Made by a program: the position numbers and the translations under genes
Assembly (NCBI GenBank): GCA_002803225.1
Contig: NXFV01000228.1
Span: 1 to 54,267 of the forward strand
Direction of reading: 5' to 3'
Origin: Gamarada debralockiae
Lineage: Eukaryota > Ascomycota > Leotiomycetes > Helotiales > Hyphodiscaceae
Length of the DNA: 54,267 nucleotides
Shown: one piece after another, positions 1 to 11,256 of the stretch
Position numbering within the stretch: the stretch's first letter is position 1
How the letters are laid out: each line of letters opens with the position of its first letter
The notes under the pieces: generated by a model
Told to the model about the DNA's origin: nothing
What the model saw: only the letters and a program-made list of their open reading frames with translations
Database searches by the model: none

Positions 1-880
1 GATTTCAGAGGACCGGATGACGCTAAGCGAGGTCCTCGATGACGCCCAGACCTTAGACACCATTTCATAGCCTGAAACATTACTGTGTAACCTCAGCACG
101 GTGGCTTGGGTTAGTCTATGTACTTTGTAGTTTCGGCGTAGCATTAGCATCCTTGTTCAATGAGAGATTCTACTCGAAACCCTGAAGCCAATTCGCCGAA
201 TTTTGGCCTTTGGACCAGTGGGAAAGTTGACGGTTAGGGGGCAATCAGAGCGCAAAATATCTCTTCCGAGCTGAGCGAGTTGAGCTCCAAGGCCCAACGG
301 AGTTTGATATGCGGGGCTAATTTTAGACTTTCTCTATATAAAGCTCGAGAAACCTATAAGCTTGTTGATTTGCTGTCTTTAATTTATCGGCCCGGCAAGT
401 GTCGAAAGATGGATTTTGGTGTGAGTTCGGTCTTAGCGATTGTTATGCTGAAGATGTTCCGATTCTCGTGCCAAATAGCGCCTAAAATTCAATGCAGCCC
501 CGCAATGTATCTTCAGTCTAGTTGACAAACTGTAATCAAACCATTAGCCTGCTTCGTTGTCATGGGTCTTAAGCTGCCTGCCCATGGATGAAGCCTCTCC
601 CCTACTTCAGCACAGGGGTTCCATTTTGCACTTTCATATGCGTTCATGAGTGGCTCGCTCCCTTGAGCCATTCGGAGCGAGTGATTTGCGCCACCAGCCT
701 TGTGTCTTCCCATTATTTCTCTCCACTCTCCCAAACTTCTCTTCCATCTGGGTTCATCTTCAATTGTGCTTAGTGACAGAGTTGTTGCAGTCTTAAATTT
801 TCGTATTTTCTTTAAAAAAAAAATTCGTTCACGCGGCATTACCTTTGCGAAGTTTACTCCTACATACCTTCCAAGTCAAG
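1..880. other. Intergenic, no gene recognised
   Basis: Short open frames on both strands here show no recognisable domain, signal peptide or splice structure. The last 100 bases before the Clr5-type start at 881 carry an A/T-rich tract, which would fit a promoter or 5' leader. I see no repeat or RNA gene. Confidence 0.6.
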
Positions 881-3326
881 ATGAACGTTAGAGTTCGACC
901 ACCTGGCGCAGCTCCATCAAGTTCCTCTCACCAAGGCCCCAGAACCTCTCGGCGAGCCAAGAATGATCAAAAATGGAACGTTATTAAAGATGAAGTTCGG
1001 CGACTCTATGTTGACGAAGGAAATACGTTACCAGCGACGATGAAGATGATTGAGGAAGCACATGGATTCAAAGCAAGGTCTGCTGCATATGCTCCTAGTA
1101 ATCCTAGTGTATTTGACATGACTAATGTACCATAGTCTGCGAAAATGGAAAGATAAAGTCAAAGAATGGGAATTCGAAAAATACTTTGCCGCGAGAGATA
1201 TGAAGGTTCTCATCGCCAAAGCGGACAAAAGAGCTAGAGAGGAAGGCAAGGAAACGATGTTCTTGCATGGTGGCTCTCAGATACCACCAGAACGGGTTGA
1301 GAACTTCAAGAAAAGGAAGATTGCAACAGAAGGTGGTGCAGCTTCTCCGAGCGCTGGTGAGTCCAACTTATTTGCATCAACATGGAAGGCGAGTCTGATA
1401 GAGAAGTGTAGCTACTCCATCAGACTTTGCATATTGCACACCATTTCCTGACCCAGATGTGAACGATCACGTGCACATCCTTAGAGACAATTCACATTCA
1501 CTCGAAAATGAAGGATATAACCCACAAACAATGGCTACCGTAACCAATGCCGCTGGCCTGGCCATCGATAATGAAGAGCACCAAGGCATAGCTGTGGAAG
1601 AACCTACATTTTGGACTGGCGGTAGGTCTCCAGCGGATACAAGCGCATCTATCCTACACTTTGCTTTAGATTCTAAACCCTTGCCTAGAAAACCTCCCAC
1701 GTAGCATGTCACAGGACACAAGCCTTAGTGAGGAGTCCAGCAGAGCAAGCATTTTGAGCGAACAGCGGTCCCTTCTTATCAGCCCATCTCATCGGAACAC
1801 GGTCGGTGATGCTGAAACCGGCATCGACAGAATCAAGCTGAGAAAGTTCTGGGAAATCCAAGCTCGGAACATAGCAGAAACAGCAGAGTCCCAAGTACCC
1901 AGTGGAGATTTGGTAGCTTTTGATCATGCCATACAGGCGTATGAGGCCCGTTACGGCGAGTTCAATATCCACACCGCGCGTTGTGCTCTTGAATTGGCCA
2001 ATATTCTCGAAATACAGAGAACCTACGACGAAGCCGAGTCTTTGTGCCGAAGAGCACTTCCTATTTTGAAGCAATCTGGCGATATTGAAGACATTTTGAA
2101 GTGCCAGTGTCTTTTTGGGCGCTTACTTCAACATCGGCATCGCCATGAAGAGGCAGAAGTGATGTTTGTTTCGTCTCTTGCGAAATCACTAGAAGCCCAC
2201 CTACTGAATTTCATCCTCGAGAATGTCCAGTCACTTCATCAAAACTTGGTGCAGAAATCTGGACTAACGTCTTTGGAGACGTCTGTAAAAGAAATAGCAC
2301 GTAGTGTGAAGCTTCTGTTAGTGCATTTAGAAAATAGGGGTGTCCGTGTTGGGAAATACCTAAGACTAATATAGTGGTGGCAATGGTGGTGGCAATTAGG
2401 GGTGGCGAAGCTTACGAATACAGTGACTCATACCCTAGTAGTATAGGCTAGAAGGTTCTAGTAGTGAAGGAAATAGGGTATATATAGGGGTCGTAGAACC
2501 TGTAGAGTAGAAAGTCAGTCAAGTTAATACATGCATTTGAACCGGAACCTGAGAAAACCCAACAGTCCGCCCTGTCCGGGGGGTGATTGTGGACGGGATA
2601 AACGGGGACAGCATGAGTGGCGGGCCTCCCTTTTCTCCTGCTATATTATTCATGGGAGTCAAGATTGCAGCTGCATACTCGATGGATGAAAAGTTTGTAT
2701 TGGCAGAGCAGCTTTTCTCGTCAATAGTGCCACAGTTTGAGAACTTGAGCAGTTTGTTCTATGGAGCAGAGACGACTTATGGTTATGTGCAGTACGGATT
2801 GCATTTCGAGCGGCAGCGAGACTGGGAGAGAAGCGCGACAATGATGGGGTTAGCTTATGAAAGTATCACAACCCACGATAAAGGGGGTCGGTTTCAAATC
2901 GGACGAATCCCTTCACACTGGTTGAATCCACTTCGACGAAGGAATTCAGCAATACCCGAGACTGTAATGATCCTTTCAAATAAACTTACCAGACTGGAGG
3001 AGAGTCAAACTGCTGTCGAGGCGACACTCTTGAAGAACTTGATAGAATCCCGGCAACTTCTATCAAATTATCTGACAGGACGTTTAACGGCTTTTCTGTC
3101 CAACAATTTCTATCTCGCAACTTTCGAAGAACAATTAGAACGAGAAAGCCTATACATGGAGGTAACACAACTACGGCCGATCAGAGGACCTCGAGATTCT
3201 CAGTATCAAGCCAGTCACTCAGTGGCGGGGCTTAGTTCCACTTCCATTTCTTCCAAGAGCCACGAATACGGAGTCACTTACTCAGAAAGTGAATTCACTG
3301 GAATAAGTGATTCCATGTTTCCATAA
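881..3326 (+). pseudogene. Clr5-domain and TPR-like protein gene, interrupted by a solo LTR
   Basis: Proposed exons are 881-1077, 1136-1356, 1457-1625 and 1705-3326, the last split by an LTR at 2347-2564. Exon 1 and the start of exon 2 encode a Clr5-type N-terminus: a W-x-x-I-K-x-E-V-x-x-L-Y helix, a 'TL..M..i...HGF' helix and a basic LRKWKDKVKEW segment. Clr5 domains are named after a fission-yeast silencing factor and are common at the N-terminus of filamentous-fungal proteins with helical repeats. About 1920-2190 has TPR-like helices (ARCALELANILEIQRTYDEA, AESLCRRALPIL), and more helices follow the insertion (2640-2870). The reading frame enters the LTR in one frame and leaves in the frame that would be continuous if the LTR and one 5-bp target copy were absent. 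As it stands, translation ends in the LTR (stop at 2372-2374). The function of the intact protein is unknown. The boundary of intron 3 (1626-1704) is the least certain. Confidence 0.72.
2347..2564. mobile_element. Solo LTR, copia-like, 218 bp, 5-bp target duplication GTCCG
   Basis: The element starts TGTTGGG and ends CCCAACA. It is flanked by direct copies of GTCCG at 2342-2346 and 2565-2569, the 5-bp duplication expected from an LTR-retrotransposon integrase. A TATATATA stretch near 2480 fits an LTR promoter. No gag or pol lies on either side, so this is a solo LTR left by recombination. It is clearly related (roughly 80 percent by eye) to the element at 3611-3813. It sits inside an exon of the Clr5/TPR gene. 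Confidence 0.9.
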
Positions 3327-3610
3327 AGATTGTGCAGAACTTGTGCAGGTGTTTTCGTTGGCCCGCGCTGTTCCGTTCTGCTTTTCGCAAGAGAGGACAA
3401 TGGAATCATGAGAGTCAAAGAAATCACCCAATCTTTGAGCAGGAGCTTGAGATTTGTTGTCGCATCAATCAGGAAGTAGTGGCTTTACATGCCACTAGAT
3501 AGCGTGGAGAGACGGAAAATTGGAGAAGTGCTTGAATCGAGACGGGAAACGGAAATATTAGAGAGGGAGGAACAAGGAAGACTTTTTAAAGGTTAGTTGA
3601 AGCTAAAACC

Positions 3611-3813
3611 TGTTGGGAAATACCTAAGGCTAATACAGTGGTGGCAACAGTGGTGGCAAAGCTTATAAATATGGTGGCTTATGCCCTATAAGCATAGGCT
3701 AGAAGCTTCTAATAAGGAGGCAAATAGGGTCTATACAGGGGTTGTATAACCTGTATTGTAGAAAGTCAGCCAAGTTAATATACTATTATGACTAGTAACT
3801 GAGAAACCCAACA
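3611..3813. mobile_element. Second solo LTR of the same family, 203 bp, target duplication AAACC
   Basis: It shares the TGTTGGG start, CCCAACA end and most internal blocks with the LTR at 2347-2564, in the same orientation. It is flanked by its own 5-bp direct repeat AAACC (3606-3610 and 3814-3818), so it inserted independently and the two are not the ends of one element. It lies 285 bp downstream of the Clr5/TPR stop codon. Confidence 0.9.
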
Positions 3814-6000
3814 AAACCCCCAATTGTATTTTGTCATTATCGAGTTTGAATACAGGGCATGAGCAATTCAACAGGATTCAGTGACTCATGACTACTTTAC
3901 TTTTTGGATTACAGCATACTAGCTGGCGAGATGTCTGGGCTCTCCCAAGCGATAAGCTTTTCCCATCTACCAGCTTGAAAGTTCTCAAGCTTATGAACCA
4001 ATCTTCAATCCACGATTTGGAAAGCAAAACAATCAATGAATTTAGACATGACAACTATAAGGTGAACGACATTGAAAACAAATACGACGATGATTAAAGC
4101 GTGGGCCTTAGAGAGAACTCCGTTACCGAACTTGAAAACCCATCAAGTCCATACATGCATGGATTCATGACAGACTACTGTATTTGAACGATGTTAGGGG
4201 CAGACGTGGTTGTGAGTCATCAACTCTTCTCGTGTCCCAGGAGTGGAAGGTAGCTTTTCGTAAATATACTCGCCTGGCTTAGATATCCTACAGAGTTTGT
4301 GGTATTAGAACTTGAAAGTCTCGCTGGCCTCGTCTCTCTGAGTTTCTTGAGGTTTCGTTATTTCAGTACAAGGGTTCCGCGGGTCATCACGAAGTCTGAG
4401 GAGAAATTCAATTCTACAAACTGTTAACCTGCGTCTGGCAGTACGGGATGAACAAGCTGAGCCCTAGAATGCTGATTAAGGGAGAAGAAACACAAGGTAG
4501 CATGATTTTTGACTCACAACAGCGACTTCTCACTGTGCTTACGTTCTGGGTTTATTGTAAGATGTGACCGTCAGTCATGGTGACCTTCAGCGAGCTATTA
4601 TAATCCCTAGCCACTAGTCAGGCAGAATCTTCACAAACGATAATGTTCAAACCCACCAGAAGGCCCAGGAATCAGCTCCACCTCTGGGAAGGGTAGTAGC
4701 TCAAGGCATTTAATCTAATAGTTCGAATGCATTACGCAATGAAATTTCACCTCACGAGCTCCTGGCTTTAAATCTAGATACCAACTCATATGAACTGAGA
4801 GAATGACAACGAGAATTATAGCGACAACGGAAATGATCGAGAAGGCAGGCAGGAGCAGGTAACTGAAGGGGCCTTGTTTAAGATCTCAAGCCTCTAGCCA
4901 CCTATTCCTCAAATTATCACCTAGATGGTGTCTAGTTGCCTTTGGGGTGATGCAGTGCTGCTAGGGAATGCCTGATTCGCTGGGATTAGTATGGCAGTTT
5001 TTGTGATGACCCCTCAACAGTCTACATCTTCAGGAGGAATTATAATAATTTCTTGCTTCCAAATATGCTCATCTGAACTTTTTCGTACTTAGAGGTTGGA
5101 TGTATGGAATAGGTCAAAGGGGTGAATTCAACTGTTTGCGCCTCCCTAGCATAAGTAACTATACTCGCCTCAAGAATTCGCCTGAGACAGCAGTTGTTGA
5201 ATTGTTAAGAGAGATGTAATTATGACTATAAAACACTTCGGGCATCACTGGCAAAAGTCGCAGCAAGCCTCACAAAAGGCGATACTGGTTCCAAGTATAA
5301 TTCAATCACTGTTATAAATTATAAGGCTGAATCTGAGCGAACAGTGCAGAAGCTTCAAGGCTGTGAAGCATCCCATGCCTCACTATCCTTTCGAGTTGAA
5401 GCCTAACAAAGAAACCAGGGAGGAGCCAAGGACATGTCCCAGCGATGACGAGAACGAGTTCGACAACAACAATCACCACGACAACGAGAACTGACAAGTT
5501 TGCTCCGTCTAGTGCTTTAGGGGCATAAGGGCTGAATTTAAGCTGGCAGTGCTTTGCACCAATCTTTCAATCTTCAAGCCTTCCACAAGTCACCACTCTC
5601 CAATCAAGATGGGGTAGTTGTCGTTTGGCTTGTGCTTATTGTCCAGAACGTCAGGATCAAGATGCTGATTTAACAGGATTTGGGCGCACCTTCTAGGAGA
5701 GGAAGTTCACAGGCTTGATGACAGTGAGAAGCTATTTTGCCAGTCCAAGATATTGGCAGAAGCATTCACTGGTACATTTTACAATTTGAAGACAACCTTT
5801 CAAGAACAGAGACGATCCAAAGTATTCAAAGTATCGTCTGCAACTTACAAGACCCAGAGATGTGATGCCGCTGGTACCGTCAAGCCACAGATAGCTATCC
5901 CCCTCTTTCTCCCCCGGAAATAAATGGCATCTGATTCGACATTGATCTTCTACTGAACCCGTCTGGCCTGGATGCAAAAGTAAAATCTTCTTAGGAGATA

Positions 6001-6045
6001 AGACTAATAGTTTTGAGACTAATAGTTTTGAGACTAATAGTTTTG
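6001..6045. repeat. Tandem repeat, 3 x 15 bp
   Basis: Three exact copies of AGACTAATAGTTTTG follow each other, with a partial fourth copy (AGACA). No function is evident. Confidence 0.95.
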
Positions 6046-6406
6046 AGACAGATGAAGTTGACGGAAGTCTTGACTTAATAGGCGAACTATGTACTGTGTC
6101 CTGGCATGACTGTCGCTGTGGGAAATGCACCACGGATAACAGCTACGAGAATGACTACTGTTGCAACAAAAGGAATTTGAGGTTGTAGGTGCGGATGATG
6201 GACGACTAGTAGGTATCTGTGGCCTAGAGTGGTTGAAGATTATTGCCTCCTGGGTATTATCAAGGGGTTGTGGATGTCTTGTCGAAGATAATTTTCAAGG
6301 AAGACCTTGCTGTGAGGGATACTCGGTGAAAACTTCCTGGCATGTAATATCAAGGCCTAAATTAACTGAGGGGCAGAGCCTCAAAATTATGCTTACCTTC
6401 TTGCAC

Positions 6407-6439
6407 CAGGATTATAACAGTTCTATATTAATAATCCTG
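6407..6439. repeat. Inverted repeat with 9-bp arms
   Basis: CAGGATTAT at 6407-6415 is exactly complementary to ATAATCCTG at 6431-6439 across a 15-base A/T-rich loop. It could be a chance hairpin or the remains of a small element. No gene in the immediate surroundings needs it as a terminator. Confidence 0.6.
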
Positions 6440-6557
6440 TTACAAAACATTTGATCTATATATATTTATTGATTTCACTTAATGTTGACCTATCTGTAGG
6501 CATAGTGGTTGAGTTATAAGTACGTGATGTTGTAGATTTTCATGGGCTTCGCGTTGT

Positions 6558-6575
6558 CGAAAATCGCGATTTTCG
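6558..6575. repeat. Perfect 18-bp palindrome
   Basis: CGAAAATCG is followed directly by its reverse complement CGATTTTCG. A partial copy (GCAAAATCG) follows. Its role is unknown; a dimeric protein-binding site is possible but unsupported. Confidence 0.7.
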
Positions 6576-7041
6576 CAAAATCGTACTAGTTAGTTGTATG
6601 GTTGTACACTGTACCAAAACTTACTAGAGCTCTCTCAATTCAAGAAAAGTAAAAGCATAGGAGTATATTAATCTTTTACCAATTTTTAAGATTCTGGAAT
6701 TGTTAGTTGCATTTCAGAATTAATTATCTTTAACACACTTTCTTTATTGGGCCTCGCTTAAAATTTAAAACTGCACGATTTTCAATTGCGGCGGCCCTAG
6801 TGGGCCATGTCGTTCTGGTCCGTGCACGGAGCTCGTTCGAACATCGTCGATCCGTTGTGTGAACTGCAGAACCCATATCCCCTAAACTCCCGTACTTCAA
6901 ATAATAGATAAACGCCATAGTAGGTCTCATTATTGATTCTTTCGTTTACGAGAGCGGCTACGATCATATCATCCATTCTACTAAGGAGACCTCAATGTTC
7001 CAACCGCTGTGCCTCATTTTACTAACAGCCTCAAGCGCCTC

Positions 7042-9717
7042 TCAAGATTGCATTACAACGTCTCTTTTCGAAGAGAGGCCGAAGTTGAACGCTGAGATAA
7101 CATACTGCGCAGAACCCGGGAAATAGTTCCGTAGACACTGTCCAGCCGTGCCGCCAGCCCCACAGCCACCGCCAATATTCCCCACTACAGTCAGATAAAC
7201 TCGTCAGTCGTCCCCTTGCTAATACTGGAGAAGAAGCAGGGAGATACTCACAGGCGTAGCAGCCCACGGAGATGAACCAGTCCAGAAATTCGGCGTCAGT
7301 GGAGGAGTTGCACTGGTCGGACTCCTCGGTGACGATGTAGCTGTTGATGTCGACGCCCGTGCTCCAGCACTGCTGGTTCTGCTCCCAGGTGTAGCCCGCG
7401 ATGTAGTCCTGACAGAGATAGTCGCTGAAGACGATGATTCCGAAGCCGGTCGGCGTCGGGTACGCTGCTGTCGTGGGAGTAGGCACGCACCCTTTGATGG
7501 AGGTACACTCGGCGCCGCCCACGCCGTACAGGGTACATACCTCGCACTCGGCCTTGAGCGTGGTCACGACGTCAACCGTGGTGATACTGATCGTGGCAGT
7601 GGGGAGACTCGTATAGGCGCAGCTGTTGGGTGGGGTGACGTGCGTATTTGTGCTCGCGGAGAAGGTCTTGTCCGAACAGACGCAGAACGTGGTGTCGATC
7701 CCTTGATCGGGATCTTCGTTGTGGAAAGTGCATGGGATGAAGGTGGGCATTGGGGTTATTGTTGGATGCGGCGTGGTCCTGGTAACGGAAGTGGTGGTCG
7801 TTGGATGTGTTGTGGCTGATGAGCACGCACCTTCTGGGCAGTACCCTCGAGGGCAGGCGAACTCGCATAGTCCCCAATCGTTCATACCGCCGACCGGACT
7901 CCCTGTGATATTGCTGTTGGCAAAAGGTTGTTCAACGAGAGCTCCTTGGGCGGTGCAGGTACACAGCTGGATCGGACACATGCCATAGTTGCAGCCAAAA
8001 CTGCAAAGTCCTTCCCAGTTACCCTCCCCTGTTCCGGCAATGCAGGCCGGAGGAAGAAAGTCAGAGACCGTCGGCGTGGTCAGAGGGACAGATACAGTGC
8101 CGCAAGCACTAGGCGGACAATATCCATAATTGCAGTCAAAAGCGCAAAGGCCCGAATAGCTCGCATCCTCGCCAGCGATCGGGTAGCCGTTAATATTCTT
8201 CGGCGAAGGTTTCGCTCTCTGTGTACCCATCTCAGTACAAAGGCACGCTCCAATCGGACAGTATCCCAGCGAGCAACTGAATTCACAGATCCCGGCGAAG
8301 TTGTATGCTCCGGTGCCGTTGATACAAACTTTACCCGTGAGCGACGTTGGCGTTACAGAAACCGAGTCACCCGTGGCTTCACCCACCCACGCATTCCAGT
8401 TCTCGAGACCGTCCGTACAGGTCTTCGAAATCGCTGGCCCTGAATTCTGCATAATGACTTTTCCGGATCTGGACACGCTGACGGCTACTGCTCCCAGGTT
8501 GGAGCCGAATGGTGCACTGCCGTGATATAGACCAATCCCGCCGTCCGGCGTGGAAGTCCACGTTCCGGCTTGAGAGACCCCACCAAAGCTGACGGAGACC
8601 TCAGCAGGTGACGCCAGAAGCGCAGTATAGAAGACTCTGTCCTGCACGACATCGTATGGCTGAAACTCAATCTGTAGCTGGGACGCAGTATTGCCCGTAG
8701 TCTGCCCGGTACCACACGCAGAAGCTGGTTGCAACCGATACCAGAACACCAGACCTTCTTGGGTGATAGCCGTGACGTTGTTCAAGTACATACCGATGGA
8801 AAAGGGAGGAGGAGCCGCCAGCCGTCATGTGGCATGTTGGCAGCATAGTTATAAGCTGCTTCACCGACCGTGAATAATTCAAAAGCGTCGTCATGAAGAG
8901 GCCCGATATAATGCGATTCGCCGTAATCGTTCCAGCTAATAATTTCAATGAACTCGGATTGCAAGTAGAGCGTTTCCTGCCAGCGGTCAAACCAAAGGTC
9001 ATCCCCGCGCCAGAGCCAGTTCTTGTTATAACCTGGCAAATTGGTATAGAACCACGGAGCGACTGGCATCATGTATGGCTTTCCGTTCAGGTACTGCAAG
9101 TATGAAGCATCCACGTAGGTATTCATATTCTCATTCCCCCATGGCCATGCCGCCCAGCTGAAGAGCCCGTCGGCGACCCCTCCAGCTAGTCCCAGGGCAG
9201 CTTTGGCCCCCTGGGACGACCAGTCGGGCATAAAGAAGCAGCCCGTTTGCGCTTTAATGTTGATCCAATCGCTCGCTTTTTCGGGACCCTCGAAGGTCGA
9301 GACGAACGGTTTTCCATTGTAATGATAATAGGAGCCGTTCGAGCTGTACTGCTGTATATGGCTGATCACTTGCGCCTCCGGCCAGAATCCATTCCCAGCG
9401 TAATCGAAGGAGAAGAAGAGCTGAAAGCCAAGATTGTTTGCCGCGGTGAAGGCATTGGCTATTTGAGGGCCATTGCTCTGATTGTAGGCTATATTGAGCG
9501 CGAATGCCTGAATGAGGGAGGCTTGCGCCAGTTTGATATCGCCCTCCCAGTCGCTCACGGTGAAGTTGGCAGCATTTGATACCTATTTACTCTATTAGCA
9601 ATGCGTTGAGAGGTCGGATAGCAAATTCTGAGTTACCATGAAGTGAGCAAAGACTGCTTTTGCTTGAGCATGATATGCTCCCAGCAAGAGTGTTAGAAGC
9701 ACCCGAAAAAGGATCAT
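7042..9717 (-). CDS. GH71 alpha-1,3-glucanase (mutanase) with four Cys-rich C-terminal modules; one frameshift
   Basis: Secreted enzyme expected to cut alpha-1,3-glucan (mutan, pseudonigeran) of fungal cell walls. Exon 1 (9637-9717) encodes a signal peptide (hydrophobic core LLTLLLGAYHAQA) and the family start KAVFAHFM. A 54-nt intron (9583-9636) follows, then the catalytic domain, with DGLFSWAAWP and the hallmark WNDYGES motif. At 8800-8803 the frame shifts by one base in a run of four A/T; with one more base the protein would read through into the accessory domain (NNVTAITQEG, LVFWYRL). Next come four cysteine repeats of the type GLCxFxCxxGxCP, like the modules found in GH71 enzymes with carbohydrate-binding (CBM24-type) repeats, then a Thr/Pro-rich linker. 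A 67-nt intron (7185-7251) precedes a short last exon (7042-7184). Length would be about 851 residues. The single shift may be an assembly error or an early null allele. Confidence 0.85.
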
Positions 9718-11256
9718 GGTGTAAGTTCTTCAGTCAAGAATAGGCAATGATGGAGACTTGTTGATATACGATCGCAGAAAGGGACATCGTACAAAATTCA
9801 AGATAAATTTACGCGGATGGATGAATGGGCGAAGTATGAAAATGAGGAAATCAACGCAGATTGTCTCTGAAGACATCTCGTGGACTTACGAGACCGGTAC
9901 TTGGCTTCATATTTATAATATTTCATCTCTATGGTTATTGATTCATGAAGTTATTACGGATGTCTAGCATAACACGAGCTGTGTACCACCACCCACGGGA
10001 TATACCACAAATGCATCTTGTCACTAGATGGTTGAATTCGGTAAAGCTACGAGGTAGATACTGAAAAGGGATGTCTCGTTTGCATAAGCAATAAAGTTGT
10101 GTAACCCTCGCTTTAAGCCCCACAGGGTCACATTATCCCGCAAGCCGGGGAAGGAATAATCTGGGGACACTCGCTAATGTTGTATTGAGATTTGCTCATA
10201 GGGCTAGGGGCTTAGGAGGGGCTCAAGAGACTCAATAATCCTTTGAATTTTACTGGACTTCGATTACGAAGGCACTCAAATCCACAGCCATGGTGACGAT
10301 CCTACTTTGTCGGTTAACGGCTCGGAGTATTCGTATCCCCAAGATACTTCCTCTGAGGTAGTAATGCCTCCCATTTCGCAAGCTCAACAATGACTTTGAA
10401 GTGACAGGAGCTTGCTTTGATGGCCTACCTGGGCTTACTAGTCGGGCCGGCGGCTTGGGCCGGCCATTAAATTTTGAGTTGAAGGATCAAGAGGAGCTTT
10501 GCCAAGCCACGCTAGGCAAGCGAGAAAAGGTTAGGTTTACCCGCGGCAGGGCAAAACATTAGAGCTAGTGTGGTGGCGCTAAGACCGAACCTGGAACTAC
10601 GCTAATCCTGGCTCAACAAATACGCCTCCTGTGATGGCCCTAACGGAATTGATGCCTAATATCTAAGGCGCAAAAGTATATACAATTGTAGAATCTCGTT
10701 TAGATCACGTGAGGGTCAGGGCCGTCACAGTAATAGATTTAGGACTCCTTGCTGTAGGGGATCAGAAGGGGACCTTTGTAGGCCTCTTATTAAAAGCTAA
10801 TGATTTTTAGTATAATAATAAGCAGACTTAAGCCGAACTAAGCCAGACCTGAGCTGGCCTAAGTAGAAGCAGCGCTGGGATATGTGAGCCTAAGGGTTGG
10901 GAAGTTGTCGAGATTCTGACAGTGAAACAACCTGTCCATTTATCAAAGAATTGGCAGAAATGTGTGCAGCATTGCAAAGCTGCCAACTATATATGTAGTA
11001 AATTAGATATCACTAGTTAGAGCAACGTCACATAGGGCTTAGGGATCGTTCGTATAGTCAATGGTAACAAAGAAACGTGGCAGTTCGCGGAAGGGGGTCT
11101 TGTACGTTGCCCCACCTCAGCAGATTGCAGCTACTGAGGTAAATTCAGCGATTGACTGGGTATCACAACAACAGCAGCCCAGGTGAACTGAGCGACTGGC
11201 TGGGTAGCAGAGCACATACAATGAGAACACAATAGAATCTTGAAATGTCACTTGAA
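9718..11256. other. Intergenic 1.5 kb with one small inverted-repeat element
   Basis: It holds the GH71 promoter side (9718 onward) and the 3' flank of the tRNA methyltransferase gene. Apart from the element at 10630-10729 and a GC-rich stretch around 10442-10466 (repeated GGCCGG blocks), I see nothing that supports a gene. Confidence 0.55.
10630..10729. repeat. 100-bp element with 15-bp imperfect terminal inverted repeats
   Basis: The left end TGTGATGGCCCTAAC and the right end GTCAGGGCCGTCACA are inverted repeats with two mismatches, both of the C/T or G/A type. The ends start TG and finish CA. No clear target duplication is visible. It may be a MITE or a short solo LTR. Confidence 0.5.

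Larger units (their letters stand above)
3814..7041. other. Gene-poor 3.2-kb interval
   Basis: Open frames here are short, low in complexity or unlike known domains, and I could not build a spliced gene. The interval holds a 15-bp triple repeat at 6001, a hairpin at 6407 and a perfect palindrome at 6558, listed separately. The sequence is comparatively A/T-rich. Confidence 0.55.

Noticed and set aside
2347..3813. One retrotransposon with both LTRs and a 1-kb interior
   Set aside because: The interior is Clr5/TPR coding sequence in the flanking gene's frame, and each LTR has its own target duplication.
4700..4740. Possible tRNA B-box (TTCGAAT)
   Set aside because: No matching A-box or cloverleaf pairing around it.
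8782..9558. Two separate genes for the GH71 catalytic part and the accessory part
   Set aside because: The pieces meet within a few bases in adjacent frames and together match one family architecture; no intron of normal length (the GT...AG option is 36 nt) or promoter separates them.
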